From positions 1 through 64,000 of the forward strand of contig NZ_AXAI01000007.1 in the NCBI RefSeq assembly GCF_000472425.1: a stretch of DNA of 64,000 bases, given 5' to 3'. The notes beneath the pieces were generated by a model, which was given only the letters and a program-made list of their open reading frames with translations, searched no databases and was not told where the DNA came from. The translations under genes and the position numbers were made by a program. Source of the DNA: Bradyrhizobium sp. Tv2a-2. Lineage in GTDB: Bacteria; Pseudomonadota; Alphaproteobacteria; Rhizobiales; Xanthobacteraceae. Positions 56,066 to 64,000 of the stretch are shown here, in pieces (within the stretch, counting starts at the first letter, position 1; every line of letters begins with the position of its first letter).

Positions 56066-56166
56066 CGCGTTTTCGAGCGAAGTGGACACCGGTTCGCGTG
56101 AAGAAAACGCGTCAAAACAAGAATCCAGAGCTTCGGTTCTGATTCAATCAGAAACGGAAATGCTCG
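56066..56166. repeat. Dispersed repeat B, inverted copy
   Basis: Inverted relative of the repeat at 45225-45326: GCGTGAAGAAAACGCGTCAA, then GAGCTTCGGTTCTGATTCAA and TCAGAAACGGAAATGCTC. It lies between the MDR gene and the third repeat-A copy. Confidence 0.8.
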
Positions 56167-56222
56167 AGCGCGACCTTGACGAAATCACCCGTACCGGCGC
56201 GGCGACCAGACATTCGATGCCT

Positions 56223-56325
56223 AAATCGCGATGAGATCTGGTTGAAACGTCATCGCGCTTTAGGTCTTTGATTGAGCATGATCTTTTCGGAAAACCGCTA
56301 CACACTTTTCCGGATCATGCTTTAG
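56223..56325. repeat. Dispersed palindromic repeat A, copy 3
   Basis: Complete copy of the two-hairpin repeat. On the minus strand it provides the stop codon of birA (56322-56324). Confidence 0.9.
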
Positions 56326-57056
56326 GCCGGCTCGACATCGCCGGCCGCATGAGCGACGCGTCGGCCAACCTCGTCCTCTAGAATCAAATATCCAGTTGGG
56401 TCGACGCCGCGGCAGATGCCACTCGTCCATTCGCGCTTGTCGCGGTCGAGCGAGATGCGCGTTGGCTGTCCGATGAGCTGCAGCGACGCGTTGTAGATCT
56501 GCTGCAACGGCGCGAAACCATGCGTCTGCCACGCTTCATACAGCGGGCCCCAATGGGAAATGAGAGCGTTTGCAAGCACAGACACATCAATCGGCCCAAC
56601 GACCACATCCTGCAAGCAAGCCGTGGGATAAGACACGCCCTCCGGCCGGCTTGCGATGTTGATGCCGGTTCCGACGAGCAACGTTGCTTCGCTTGCCTCG
56701 ATGAGGGTGCCTGAAATTTTGGCCCCGTCCACCAGGACATCGTTGGGCCACTTGATCGCAACTTTCGCACGTTCCCCGACGACTGCTGCGATCGTGCGCT
56801 GCACAGCAAGCCCCGTAACGAGTGCGACAGTCGAGCCGTCAGTCCGTCCCGGTCTCCAAGGTGCCGCAATGGTCAGTGACAGATTTCCAGCCGGAGCAAT
56901 CCAAACCCGTTGACGCCGGCCCCGACCGGCGGTCTGCCGTCTGGCTGCGACAGCAAAGGCCGGTACGCGCCCCGCACTGATCATCCGGCGAGCCTCGTCG
57001 TTGGTGCTGTCGACCTCGTCGAGGATAATGAGATCCAAACTTCGACTTCCTTCCAT
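56322..57056 (-). CDS. birA: Biotin-[acetyl-CoA carboxylase] ligase
   Basis: Attaches biotin to carboxylase carrier domains. 244 aa from ATG at 57056 (MEGSRSLDLIILDEV); 57083 is also in frame and the ribosome site is weak for both. The biotin/ATP loop GRGRRQRVW near residue 42 and KWPNDVLVDGAKISGTLIE near 97 are diagnostic. There is no N-terminal DNA-binding domain, so it is the short, catalytic-only form. Its stop codon lies inside repeat A. A fragment of a related gene lies 2.3 kb to the left. Confidence 0.92.
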   Translation of the reverse strand: MEGSRSLDLIILDEVDSTNDEARRMISAGRVPAFAVAARRQTAGRGRRQRVWIAPAGNLSLTIAAPWRPGRTDGSTVALVTGLAVQRTIAAVVGERAKVAIKWPNDVLVDGAKISGTLIEASEATLLVGTGINIASRPEGVSYPTACLQDVVVGPIDVSVLANALISHWGPLYEAWQTHGFAPLQQIYNASLQLIGQPTRISLDRDKREWTSGICRGVDPTGYLILEDEVGRRVAHAAGDVEPA

Positions 57057-57226
57057 AAGTCGAGAGCCGTGAAAATGGGGCATCACAGGCGCTCGAGTCA
57101 ATCCGGCCAGGAGGCTGTTGTTCGCGTCGTCGTCGAGGCCTCGAGACGCAGATCTTCCTCGGAAGACCCACCGCAAACATGACAGGCGAACGGCAGCCCC
57201 GCCATGCTGCAGCCCCTCCTCCATGC

Positions 57227-57277
57227 AAGGATGAAGCGAGCATCTTGCCTCGACACGCGCCCGGGAATGCAGTGAAG
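57227..57277. repeat. 51-base direct repeat, copy 2
   Basis: Matches 54637-54687 at 45 of 51 bases. Ends two bases before the stop codon of the cupin gene at 57280. Confidence 0.65.
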
Positions 57278-57279
57278 GT

Positions 57280-57609
57280 TTAATCCACGATGAACAGCTT
57301 TGCCCCGATATCGGTCGAGGAGCGATGCGGCTCGGCCCCGTCGGCGACCTGGTAGCTTACGCCCGGCGTCAGCACGAACTTGCGGCCGTCCTTGAGCTCG
57401 GTATCGAGGCGGCCATCGAGGCACAGCAGAATATGGCCTTTCTCGCACCAGTGATCGGCCAGATAGCCGGGCGTGTATTCCACGATGCGGACGCGTATGT
57501 CGCCGAAAGTCTGCGTCCGCCAGATCGCCCTGCCGATCGTGCCAGCGTGCTCGGTCGGCGGGATCGCGCTCCAGTCGGTGGTGCCGAAGGGGATGCCGTG
57601 CATTTTCAT
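57280..57609 (-). CDS. DHCW-motif cupin-fold protein
   Basis: 109 aa from ATG at 57609 behind AAAGGA. Single cupin barrel with ADHWCEKGHILLCLDG near residue 48, the namesake of the DHCW cupin family, whose His and Cys could bind metal. Function unknown; likely metal-dependent enzyme or sensor. It is the last gene of a possible operon with the EthD and ABM genes upstream, 32 bases after the EthD stop. Confidence 0.87.
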   Translation of the reverse strand: MKMHGIPFGTTDWSAIPPTEHAGTIGRAIWRTQTFGDIRVRIVEYTPGYLADHWCEKGHILLCLDGRLDTELKDGRKFVLTPGVSYQVADGAEPHRSSTDIGAKLFIVD

Positions 57610-57641
57610 GTGAAGGTCCTTTAACTCAAGGGCGCATTCGA

Positions 57642-58016
57642 TCATCCGAGCTTCCCGATCACGCTGTGCTCTTCGCCAAACCATATCGGCGATCGCGCTG
57701 AATCGACGAAGCGCTGTTCGTCCTCATACAGCAGCCGGCTAGCGGCCCGCGCGGCCGGATCACGTCCCAATGTTTCCAGCGCTTCCCGGCTCTCGTACCA
57801 AATCTCCGCCACCCCGTCATAGGGTTCGGGCGAACCGCGGTAGCTGCGCAGCTTTTCGAGGAACGGCCCACGATCCGTGTGGACCTGGATATATCGCACG
57901 ATGCGCAAGACGCTCTGATGTGCACGTACAAGCGGTCCGTGCACCTCGAACCAATATTTGAGAAATTGGTCGGGCGTCAGGCTCGGGAGCCGCTTCAAAC
58001 AGTAGATGACCTTCAT
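57642..58016 (-). CDS. EthD-family protein
   Basis: 124 aa from ATG at 58016 with GGAG upstream. Ferredoxin-like dimeric alpha+beta barrel: MKVIYCLKRLPSLTPDQFLK, then the His-containing VHGPLVR near 28 and the C-terminal EDEQRFVDSARSPIWFGEEH. EthD proteins take part in ether or polyketide metabolism. Probably cotranscribed with the ABM gene upstream and the cupin gene downstream. Confidence 0.87.
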   Translation of the reverse strand: MKVIYCLKRLPSLTPDQFLKYWFEVHGPLVRAHQSVLRIVRYIQVHTDRGPFLEKLRSYRGSPEPYDGVAEIWYESREALETLGRDPAARAASRLLYEDEQRFVDSARSPIWFGEEHSVIGKLG

Positions 58017-58057
58017 GCCATCACTCCGTACTTCGGCGCTGCTGACGTCTGGGCCAT

Positions 58058-58366
58058 TCAATGGCCTTTGCTTTCCCATGCGCGGGCGTGAGTGACCTCG
58101 CATATCTGATATTTGAAGGTGCTGAAAAACTTCGTGAAACCGAGCTTCTTGGCTTTCAGGTGCTCCGGGTGGACTTTCCATTCGTGAAGCGCCTCTTCGG
58201 ACTCGAACTCCACGATCGTCACGCGCTCGCCATCTTCAGCGACAAACAGCTTGTGGGAAATGTGGCCGGGGATGCTCCGCACCAATTCGCTCATCTGTCT
58301 GGCCATCGGGCCATATTCATCCTGAGCGCCGGGAACCAGGCGGTTGCGAAATACACCAACGATCAT
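58058..58366 (-). CDS. Antibiotic biosynthesis monooxygenase (ABM)-family protein
   Basis: 102 aa from ATG at 58366, behind GAGGGA. A small ferredoxin-like barrel: MIVGVFRNRLVPGAQDEYG, PGHISHKLFVAEDGERVTIV near 33 and FESEEALHEWKVHPEHLKAK near 53. The group includes quinone-forming monooxygenases and heme-degrading enzymes that work without a cofactor. First gene of the ABM-EthD-cupin set; an AT-rich promoter-like patch lies at 58465-58497. Confidence 0.88.
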   Translation of the reverse strand: MIVGVFRNRLVPGAQDEYGPMARQMSELVRSIPGHISHKLFVAEDGERVTIVEFESEEALHEWKVHPEHLKAKKLGFTKFFSTFKYQICEVTHARAWESKGH

Positions 58367-58508
58367 TGCAGCGGATCCCTCTGAAAAAAGAGGCGAGTGA
58401 CTGCCTGTGGCGGTCAATCGCGCGTTCGGTAGCTCCGCAACAGGATGAGCGTTCAGTTGTTATAAATCAAATGCATTATTCATATAATGATTATGCCGCG
58501 TCCAGGAT

Positions 58509-59408
58509 TCAGCCGAGCTTCGCTCTCAACGCGATCACGAGCCGATCCACAGCGGAATCGAAGCGGCTTGGCATGGTGCTGCGGATCAGGGTCACCGTTG
58601 CGGCTATGTTGAAGTCGACCACAGAAAGGATTTGCCGCCCCTCGCGATGCTGGCTGTGCTCGAACAGGCGACGCGGGACCAGCGACAGGCCGCCGCTCCT
58701 GGACAGAAGGGAGAGCTGGAGATCCTCGCCGAAGATTTCAGCGGCGATGCGCATGGGGAGTTGCTGACGATCGAACGCGCGCATCAGTGCCGCGCGACAG
58801 CCGCATCCGGTTGGATTGAGAAACCAGTCCTCTTCGGCCAGATCGCGCAGCCGCCATGGACTGCCATTACCTTTCGTGGGGCGGCGCGACGCCGAAACGA
58901 CGACGATTTGCTCGGCTCCAAGCGCAATCCGCTGCAGCCCCGCCGGGATCGAATGGTCGTCGGTTAGCAGGCCGATGGCGCAATCGATCGCTCCGCTCCG
59001 CACCTCCTCAATGAGGCCTGTGCTCCAGTTTGAACTGATCTGGAGCCGGATGCGCGCGTAGTGCACTCGTAGCGCCTCGAGGGGCGTCGTGAGAACCATC
59101 TCGCCCAGGCCGTGGGCAACTCCGATCTTCAGTTCGCCGGTGGGATCGGCCGCGTTTGCCGTACAGGCTTCCAGTTCCGCCACGGCAGTGAGCACGCGCC
59201 TGCAACGCTCGAGAACGTGGTTGCCAAGCGCGGTCAGAACAGCCGGCTTCACAGTGCGATCGAACAGGAGTCCGTCTCCGACCGCCGCCTCGAAACTCTG
59301 GATGCGTCGGGTTGTCGCGGGCTGGGTGAGATTGAGCCGTGCGGCCGCACGGCTCACAGAGCCCGTTTCAGCAACCGCGACAAACGCCTCGATATCCTGA
59401 ATATTCAT
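58509..59408 (-). CDS. LysR-family transcriptional regulator
   Basis: 299 aa. The N-terminal helix-turn-helix is MNIQDIEAFVAVAETGSVSR, AAARLNLTQPATTRRIQSFE near residues 17-40. A standard effector domain follows (ELKIGVAHGLGEMVL, DCAIGLLTDDHSIPAGL). It lies 142 bases upstream of the ABM-EthD-cupin genes on the same strand and is the most likely regulator of that set. The ligand is unknown. Confidence 0.92.
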   Translation of the reverse strand: MNIQDIEAFVAVAETGSVSRAAARLNLTQPATTRRIQSFEAAVGDGLLFDRTVKPAVLTALGNHVLERCRRVLTAVAELEACTANAADPTGELKIGVAHGLGEMVLTTPLEALRVHYARIRLQISSNWSTGLIEEVRSGAIDCAIGLLTDDHSIPAGLQRIALGAEQIVVVSASRRPTKGNGSPWRLRDLAEEDWFLNPTGCGCRAALMRAFDRQQLPMRIAAEIFGEDLQLSLLSRSGGLSLVPRRLFEHSQHREGRQILSVVDFNIAATVTLIRSTMPSRFDSAVDRLVIALRAKLG

Positions 59409-59560
59409 GCGAAATATTTATAGACAATAGCGCCATAGGCGCAAATCGGAATGCTACGAAGAAGTCATCAGCACGGAGTGCGTTCCTCCAAGCGCGAGAC
59501 TGACCTGCTATCCCGTTTGCGAGGTCGGGCAGATTTCGGAGCATGGCGCGCCTCGCTGCC

Positions 59561-60490
59561 CTAGCCGTTGCGCTCAAGCTCCAACACAATTTTCCCAGGG
59601 CCGTGTCGCCGGCCAAGCGCTTGCTGCGCTTCGGCCGCCTCTGACAGAGGATAGATGGCGGCGATTGGGATGCGCAGTGCTGCTTGATCGACCAGTGTGG
59701 CGAGCTGGTTCAACATGACGATATCCTGACGCACGAATATCATCTTCACGTCCGCCGCATCGCCCGGGGCAATAGTGCCCACTCGCGTTTCGGATCTCAC
59801 CAGGCCGGTGCTGGTTGCGAGAGCGTCGCGGCCGACGCAGTCGAGGACAACATCTACGCCGTCCGGCGCGATCGCGCGGACCTGCTCGCCCAACGCGCGA
59901 CCATAATCCACGGGTTCGATGCCTAGCTCGTTCAAGATTGATCGATTGCCTTCGGAACATGAGCCGATGACCCTTGCTCCGCGTAGTTTTGCCAATTGCG
60001 CGGCGATGACGCCAACACCGCCCGCTGCGCCGTGCAACAACAGGGTTTCACCGGCTTTAACTTTCAGGATGACGTCAACAGCTCGCGATGCTGTCAGCCC
60101 AGCCAGGGGTAGGCCGGCGGCCTCCACCCAGGAACTCGTTTTTGGCTTGAGGGCCACATTTGAGACGTCGGTGCTGACAAGCTCTGCGAACGCCCCGCTG
60201 TGAAGGATGTCCTGCCGGATATAGCTCATGACCTCGTCGCCGGGCGCGAATTCACTGATGCCAGCACCGACGGCGGCGACGACACCAGCAACATCCCACC
60301 CCGGAACGACGGGAAACCAGACATCCATGAAACTGTCGCCCAAGCCGGCCTGCAAGGCGATGTCTGCCGGATTTAGCGCTGCGGCCCTGACAGCAATCAG
60401 CACATCGTTCTGACCCAGCTTGGGATCGGGGATGTCGGCATATTCCAAGACCTCGGGGCCGCCATATCGACGATAGATGATTGCCTTCAT
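59561..60490 (-). CDS. Quinone oxidoreductase-like MDR protein
   Basis: 309 aa from ATG at 60490, with a clear GAGGAGG eight bases upstream. No zinc-binding Cys cluster; the N terminus MKAIIYRRYGGPEVLEYADI and the Rossmann loop LLLHGAAGGVGVIAAQLAKL near residue 145 match NADPH:quinone reductases (crotonyl-CoA-type enoyl reductase branch possible). Two-electron reduction of quinones or alkenals is likely. Neighbours are the LysR gene downstream and the Rrf2 gene upstream, on the same strand. Confidence 0.9.
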   Translation of the reverse strand: MKAIIYRRYGGPEVLEYADIPDPKLGQNDVLIAVRAAALNPADIALQAGLGDSFMDVWFPVVPGWDVAGVVAAVGAGISEFAPGDEVMSYIRQDILHSGAFAELVSTDVSNVALKPKTSSWVEAAGLPLAGLTASRAVDVILKVKAGETLLLHGAAGGVGVIAAQLAKLRGARVIGSCSEGNRSILNELGIEPVDYGRALGEQVRAIAPDGVDVVLDCVGRDALATSTGLVRSETRVGTIAPGDAADVKMIFVRQDIVMLNQLATLVDQAALRIPIAAIYPLSEAAEAQQALGRRHGPGKIVLELERNG

Positions 60491-60687
60491 CCGTGTGCCT
60501 CCTCTGGCAGCATGATCGGTAAATTGGGCGGGATCTGCAGGAACGTGATCGAGCAGCAGGTCAAGGGAAGCTTCGCGAGGGCCGTCGCCCGGCGGCTCGG
60601 CCAAGGCCACGCGAGTTTTTCGTTACGATCCAAATCTTCGGCATAGCCATGTCCATCAGATTGGTTGGTGCGCTCGCTCGGTCGGAA

Positions 60688-61146
60688 TTACCGGTCGATG
60701 ACGCGGATGCCGGGGGCACGGTCCATTTTTCGAATGTCGGCAAGAGCATCGGCCAGGCTTCGGCGTCGCAGGGCCGCGCGGGCGGCTGCAGTGGCCTCCG
60801 CGTCCACCTTCTCGAAATATTCCGTCATATGAGTGCTGACGACGCAGCGATGCGGGATGTCCTCGCGCGGCCGCCACAATCCCTTGTCGCCTGTCGCCGC
60901 GGCATGGATGTCAGCCAGCGTGATCTTGACCGCGGGGCGGGCCAGAGCCACGCCACCGTCACGGCCCTTGCTGGCGACCAGGAGGCCTGCGTCCACCAGG
61001 TCTCGAAGCAGGCGGCGCATGAGCGTCGGATGCGTGCCCGTGCCGGCGGCAAGCTTGGCCGAACTGAGTCGCGCAACGCCGCTCGCGTGCGCCAGAGCAA
61101 GGCTGAGCATCGCCTGGAGTGCGGTTGGAAAGCGGACATCGTTCAT
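60688..61146 (-). CDS. Rrf2-family transcriptional regulator
   Basis: 152 aa from ATG at 61146. The wHTH starts MNDVRFPTALQAMLSLALAH, with the recognition region KLAAGTGTHPTLMRRLLRDL. The three Cys residues that bind a [2Fe-2S] cluster in IscR are not present (one Cys near HRCVVSTHM), so it may sense something other than iron-sulfur status. A divergent gene for a SnoaL-like protein and a perfect palindrome at 61171-61183 lie just upstream, consistent with autoregulation and control of that gene. The downstream quinone oxidoreductase could also be a target. Confidence 0.9.
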   Translation of the reverse strand: MNDVRFPTALQAMLSLALAHASGVARLSSAKLAAGTGTHPTLMRRLLRDLVDAGLLVASKGRDGGVALARPAVKITLADIHAAATGDKGLWRPREDIPHRCVVSTHMTEYFEKVDAEATAAARAALRRRSLADALADIRKMDRAPGIRVIDR

Positions 61147-61170
61147 GCGCCCATCTTAGCTGAAAAATGA

Positions 61171-61183
61171 AACTTTAAAAGTT
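61171..61183. promoter_or_regulatory. Palindromic operator between rrf2-type and SnoaL-type genes
   Basis: AACTTT-A-AAAGTT, a perfect 6-1-6 inverted repeat in the 98-base spacer. Typical position for an Rrf2-family binding site that controls both divergent genes. Confidence 0.65.
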
Positions 61184-61244
61184 GCATATTTGGCGATCGC
61201 TGATTATACAACTCTTACTGTCTCATTTTCGTCGAGGATGAACC

Positions 61245-61730
61245 ATGTCAGATGCATTGGCCGTGCGCGAGGTGATGGCCCGTTATGTCCGCGCTGCAGA
61301 TCGTCGAGATTCCGACGCCATGGCCGCCTTGTTCACCGAAGACGGACGCGTCGAGATCCTTTACGACAAGAACGGGCCCGAGATCATGCTCGGGGTTCTC
61401 GAAGGACGCGAGGCGATCGCTGCCGCCGTGCGCAATATGATGGCGCCGCACGCCCCTCGCGCCTGGAGCCATCACACGACCCATGACGCGATCGTCGAGA
61501 TCAACGGAGACCGGGCCACGCTGGACGCCCAATTCATCGTGTTCTCGGTGCGGGGCGAGGAGAAGCCCGTATCGGGCTGGCCGCCCGGCGCTCAGGGCGC
61601 GCAAGGCGTCATCACGCCGATCGAGTCAGGCTACTATCGGCCGGAATTGAAGAAGTCTGCTGATGGCTGGCGGATCACTCGCCTTCGCATCCATCACGAT
61701 CTGCCGATGGCCTTCGCTCAGGCCGAATGA
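61245..61730 (+). CDS. SnoaL-like / NTF2-fold polyketide cyclase-type protein
   Basis: 161 aa. An alpha+beta cone fold of the SnoaL/NTF2 family: MSDALAVREVMARYVRAADR, then HHTTHDAIVEINGDRATLDA near 85, and the ending PELKKSADGWRITRLRIHHD. Members include ring-forming isomerases, hydroxylases and binding proteins; an enzymatic role is likely but the reaction is unknown. The ATG at 61245 is clear. It is transcribed away from the Rrf2 gene and probably regulated by it. The region after its stop holds a degraded AlpA-like sequence. Confidence 0.82.
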   Translation: MSDALAVREVMARYVRAADRRDSDAMAALFTEDGRVEILYDKNGPEIMLGVLEGREAIAAAVRNMMAPHAPRAWSHHTTHDAIVEINGDRATLDAQFIVFSVRGEEKPVSGWPPGAQGAQGVITPIESGYYRPELKKSADGWRITRLRIHHDLPMAFAQAE

Positions 61731-62209
61731 CTTGGTGCAATGGGCAACAGCACGATCTACGAGATGGAGTAGCGCGGGAAATTTCGCGACGCCCCCCGTT
61801 GCGTCGTCTGGATAGCGTGTCCGTGCGACCGGGAGGCGCGGGCGCGACGATTTCATTGCACAACAGGCTGGAAAACCAACCGGCGCTCGCCCGCGCATTG
61901 CAAGCGGAATCGAACCGTCACCAAGGGTGAGAAGGACTATGTGCTAGCTAGGGTGCACTGCGTCGGCTGCGATACGCATCAGACCGTCGCGCTCGATATC
62001 GTGGGTGCCGAAAACGACGCCAATCCACAAGTTGGATCGCTGTATGCGATGAAAGTACTCCTCTGAGCTGCGCGGCTATCCAGATAAGGAGAGCCCATCT
62101 GGTTGCGCTGCGGCGCACGAAGATTTCTGCGAGTGATCCATCGTCGCATTGGCGGCCGGGAGAGCAGTAAAGCGGCTACGATTGTTATGCTGCCGTTCAT
62201 CGCTCCGTG
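61731..62209. other. Gap with a degraded phage-regulator remnant
   Basis: 479 bases. Contains the AlpA-like remnant (61740-62066). The rest up to the HlyD stop shows no recognisable gene. Confidence 0.5.
61740..62066 (+). pseudogene. Degraded AlpA-like phage regulator and following Cys-rich frame
   Basis: Starting at ATG 61740 the frame reads MGNSTIYEME, then a TAG stop (61770-61772), then RGKFRDAPRCVVWIACPCDR in the same frame. This resembles AlpA-family helix-turn-helix proteins, where STIY..., a basic residue-FPRP stretch and RxVxW recur. The same frame continues without stop to 62066 through a Cys/His-rich stretch (VLARVHCVGCDTHQTVALDI). AlpA normally regulates integrases of phages or islands, so an old mobile element may have been here. 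Support is moderate; the similarity is by eye. Confidence 0.4.
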
Positions 62210-63640
62210 TCACCTCTCCCGCAGACTCTCCTGCTGGTATTTGAGAAGCGGAGAAAGCAGATAGCTGATGATTCGGCGCGTACCGGTCCTGATTTCGACC
62301 GTCACGGCCATGCCCGGCCCAAGCGGAACGGACTTGCCCTCGATCTGCATCTGCGTGCGGTCAAGCGCCACGCGCGCCGCATAGACCAGCTCCTGGCCCT
62401 TGGGTTCGCTGGTCGATTTTTCCGTCGCTGGCGAGCCGTCGCGGGTGGCCTCCTCACGCCGGTCGCGCGTGATCGCATCGGTTGAGACGTTGAGCACGCG
62501 GCCGTGCAGGAGCCCATAGCGCGTGAAGTTGAAGGTATCGACTTTGATCTCCGCGTCCTGGCCGGCAGATACGAAGCCGATGTCGCGGTTGGAAACCATG
62601 GCCTCGACCTCAAGATGGCTTTCAAATGGCACCAGCACGAGAAGGGTCTGTGCCGGAGTCACCACGCCGCCAATGGTGTGCACGGCAAGCTGCTGCACGA
62701 CGCCGCCGACGGGCGCAGTAAGCAGTTGCAGCCGGGTCCGCTCGCTCGCCTTGTCGAGATCGTGAGCGAGACCTGCGGCCTTGCGCTCGGCTTCGGCAAG
62801 ATCACTGAAGAGGCCGCGACGAAATTCGCCCTCGGCTTGGGCGCGAGCCTGGGCGGCCGCGGCGAGCGCAGCATCGGCCTCACGCAACCGGCTCTTCTGT
62901 ACCTCGAGCTCCTTCCGGTTTTCGATCAGCACCTGCAGCGCTTCGAGATAGTTGACCTTCGATCCGGTCTGATGATCGAATAGAACCTTGCGAATTTCAG
63001 TACGTTCCTGAACGACCGGGAGCACAGCTTCGATTTTCTCGATGGTGGCCGCGATGCTCGCGCACTCCGACTCCTTTTGGCGCTTCTGGTCTTCCAGCGC
63101 GGCGAGCTTGGCGCGATGCTCGGCGGTCTGGTCAATCAGGAGTTGCCGCTGGGTGGAGATGATATCCGGACCGGCGTCGGGTGGCGGATTAAAGTCGGAG
63201 AGCGGGTCCGCGCCATCCGCCGCAGCGGCGTGTAATCGTGCGATATTGAGCTTTTCGGCAATGAGATCGCTGCGCAGATGGGCGCGCTCGGCTTCGGTCA
63301 TGGTTGGGTCGAGCTCGATCAGAGCGTCGCCAGCCTGGACCAGCTGTCCGTCGCGAACGTGGATCGCGCGCACGACGCCGGTCTCGAACGGCTGCACCAC
63401 CTTGGTCCGGCCGCTCGGGATAATCTTTCCAGGCGCCGAGGCCACGATGTCGACGGTTCCTAGGCTCGCCCAGGCCAGCGCCAGGCAGAAGAACAGCATA
63501 ATGAGCAACGCGATCGCACGGCCGATCGGCGATGGAGGCGTCTCGATAATCTCAAGTGCGGCCGGCAGGAACGCGAGCTCGTCTCGCTCCTTGCGCTCAC
63601 GAGCGCCCGGATACACCACCATGTTCTCAGCTGACTTCAT
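62210..63640 (-). CDS. Type I secretion membrane-fusion adaptor (HlyD family)
   Basis: 476 aa from ATG at 63640; GTG 63649 and ATG 63622 are also in frame. A single transmembrane helix ([23 protein letters not shown]) lies near residues 41-63, followed by a biotinyl-lipoyl-like segment ([20 protein letters not shown]) and a long coiled coil near 130-290 ([20 protein letters not shown]). It bridges the ABC exporter to an outer-membrane channel. The ABC gene to the right (stop at 63627) overlaps its start by 14 bases, so both are cotranscribed. The exported protein is not in the window. Confidence 0.91.
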   Translation of the reverse strand: MKSAENMVVYPGARERKERDELAFLPAALEIIETPPSPIGRAIALLIMLFFCLALAWASLGTVDIVASAPGKIIPSGRTKVVQPFETGVVRAIHVRDGQLVQAGDALIELDPTMTEAERAHLRSDLIAEKLNIARLHAAAADGADPLSDFNPPPDAGPDIISTQRQLLIDQTAEHRAKLAALEDQKRQKESECASIAATIEKIEAVLPVVQERTEIRKVLFDHQTGSKVNYLEALQVLIENRKELEVQKSRLREADAALAAAAQARAQAEGEFRRGLFSDLAEAERKAAGLAHDLDKASERTRLQLLTAPVGGVVQQLAVHTIGGVVTPAQTLLVLVPFESHLEVEAMVSNRDIGFVSAGQDAEIKVDTFNFTRYGLLHGRVLNVSTDAITRDRREEATRDGSPATEKSTSEPKGQELVYAARVALDRTQMQIEGKSVPLGPGMAVTVEIRTGTRRIISYLLSPLLKYQQESLRER

Positions 63641-64000
63641 GGAGGCCACCCTGCAGGCGGTAAAGTGCGGCGTAACGGCCGCCCTTCCTGATCAGCTCGT
63701 CATGCGTACCATCCTCGACGATGCGGCCACGCTCTATCGTCACGATGCGATCGGCTAAGCGTACAGTGGAGAGTCGATGCGCGATGATGATGACCGTCCG
63801 CCCCTTGGCGATCTGGCGCATGTTGTTCTGGATGATTCGTTCACTCTCATAGTCGAGGGCGCTGGTCGCCTCGTCGAAGATCAGGATTCGCGGATCGGTC
63901 ACAAGCGCACGGGCGATCGCGATGCGCTGGCGCTGGCCGCCGGAGACGGTGCTGCCGCGTTCGCCGATGAGCGTGTCGTAACCCTCTGGAAGCTCAAGGA
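63627..64000 (-). CDS. ABC exporter ATPase of the type I secretion pair, C-terminal part
   Basis: The last 123 codons of an ABC transporter that continue past the right edge; the stop is at 63627. Visible: ABC signature [14 protein letters not shown], Walker [14 protein letters not shown], and the His of the switch region in [10 protein letters not shown]. The ending [12 protein letters not shown] is typical. Together with the HlyD gene it forms an export system of the HlyB/HlyD or PrtD/PrtE kind. Substrate and membrane domains are outside the window. Confidence 0.93.
   Translation of the reverse strand, partial: LELPEGYDTLIGERGSTVSGGQRQRIAIARALVTDPRILIFDEATSALDYESERIIQNNMRQIAKGRTVIIIAHRLSTVRLADRIVTIERGRIVEDGTHDELIRKGGRYAALYRLQGGLHEVS

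Overview
The window looks like chromosomal DNA of a Bradyrhizobium-type alphaproteobacterium (Nitrobacteraceae/Bradyrhizobiaceae). The basis is the high GC content with strong codon bias, the gene order dnaA-dnaN-recF-gyrB with rpsT beside dnaA, Cpa/Tad pilus proteins, a DUF3551 protein, and several dispersed palindromic repeats of the kind common in this group. I saw no rRNA, tRNA or CRISPR array. The species cannot be fixed from the sequence alone.

Layout. 1-0.2 kb: the 5' end of an IS110-type transposase running off the left edge. 0.6-7 kb: accessory metabolism (epoxide hydrolase, LysR regulator with an SDR enzyme, a duplicated-domain secreted protein, an aldehyde dehydrogenase). 7.5-16.7 kb: crotonase, purC, pirin, acetyltransferase, AraC regulator, serine hydrolase, MmgE/PrpD protein and a MATE pump. 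16.8-26.5 kb: the replication block on the minus strand, rpsT, dnaA, dnaN, recF, gyrB, ending with an unusual murA that has Asp in place of the catalytic Cys. A 1.29 kb gene-free stretch lies between rpsT and dnaA.

26.9-45 kb: mixed housekeeping and accessory genes. These include msrA, a polysaccharide-export protein, a two-subunit molybdenum hydroxylase, an HD-GYP regulator, an acyl-CoA synthetase, a Bug-type binding protein, an ArsR/SRPBCC/DUF899 stress module with a clear operator-promoter, an HtrA-like protease, a second-site uppS, a TPR glycosyltransferase-like protein and a PilZ protein. 45.4-49.8 kb: cpaBCDE of a Tad/Flp pilus, without pilin, cpaA or cpaF. 50.2-53.1 kb: a cluster of very small unknown genes including a pair of paralogs.

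53.1-64 kb: a regulator-rich catabolic region (crotonase, TetR, two MDR oxidoreductases, birA, a LysR-linked set of ABM, EthD and cupin genes, an Rrf2 regulator divergent from a SnoaL-like protein). It contains a degraded AlpA-like phage-regulator remnant and a birA fragment, and ends with a type I secretion adaptor and ABC exporter cut by the right edge.

How the parts work together: the replication block gives initiation (dnaA), clamp (dnaN), repair (recF) and supercoiling (gyrB). The most notable non-housekeeping signals are the Asp-type MurA behind gyrB, the apparently leaderless self-regulated ArsR operon, two long dispersed repeats that supply stop codons to neighbouring genes, and the small-gene cluster at 50-53 kb. 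No complete, clearly new multi-gene system is evident.
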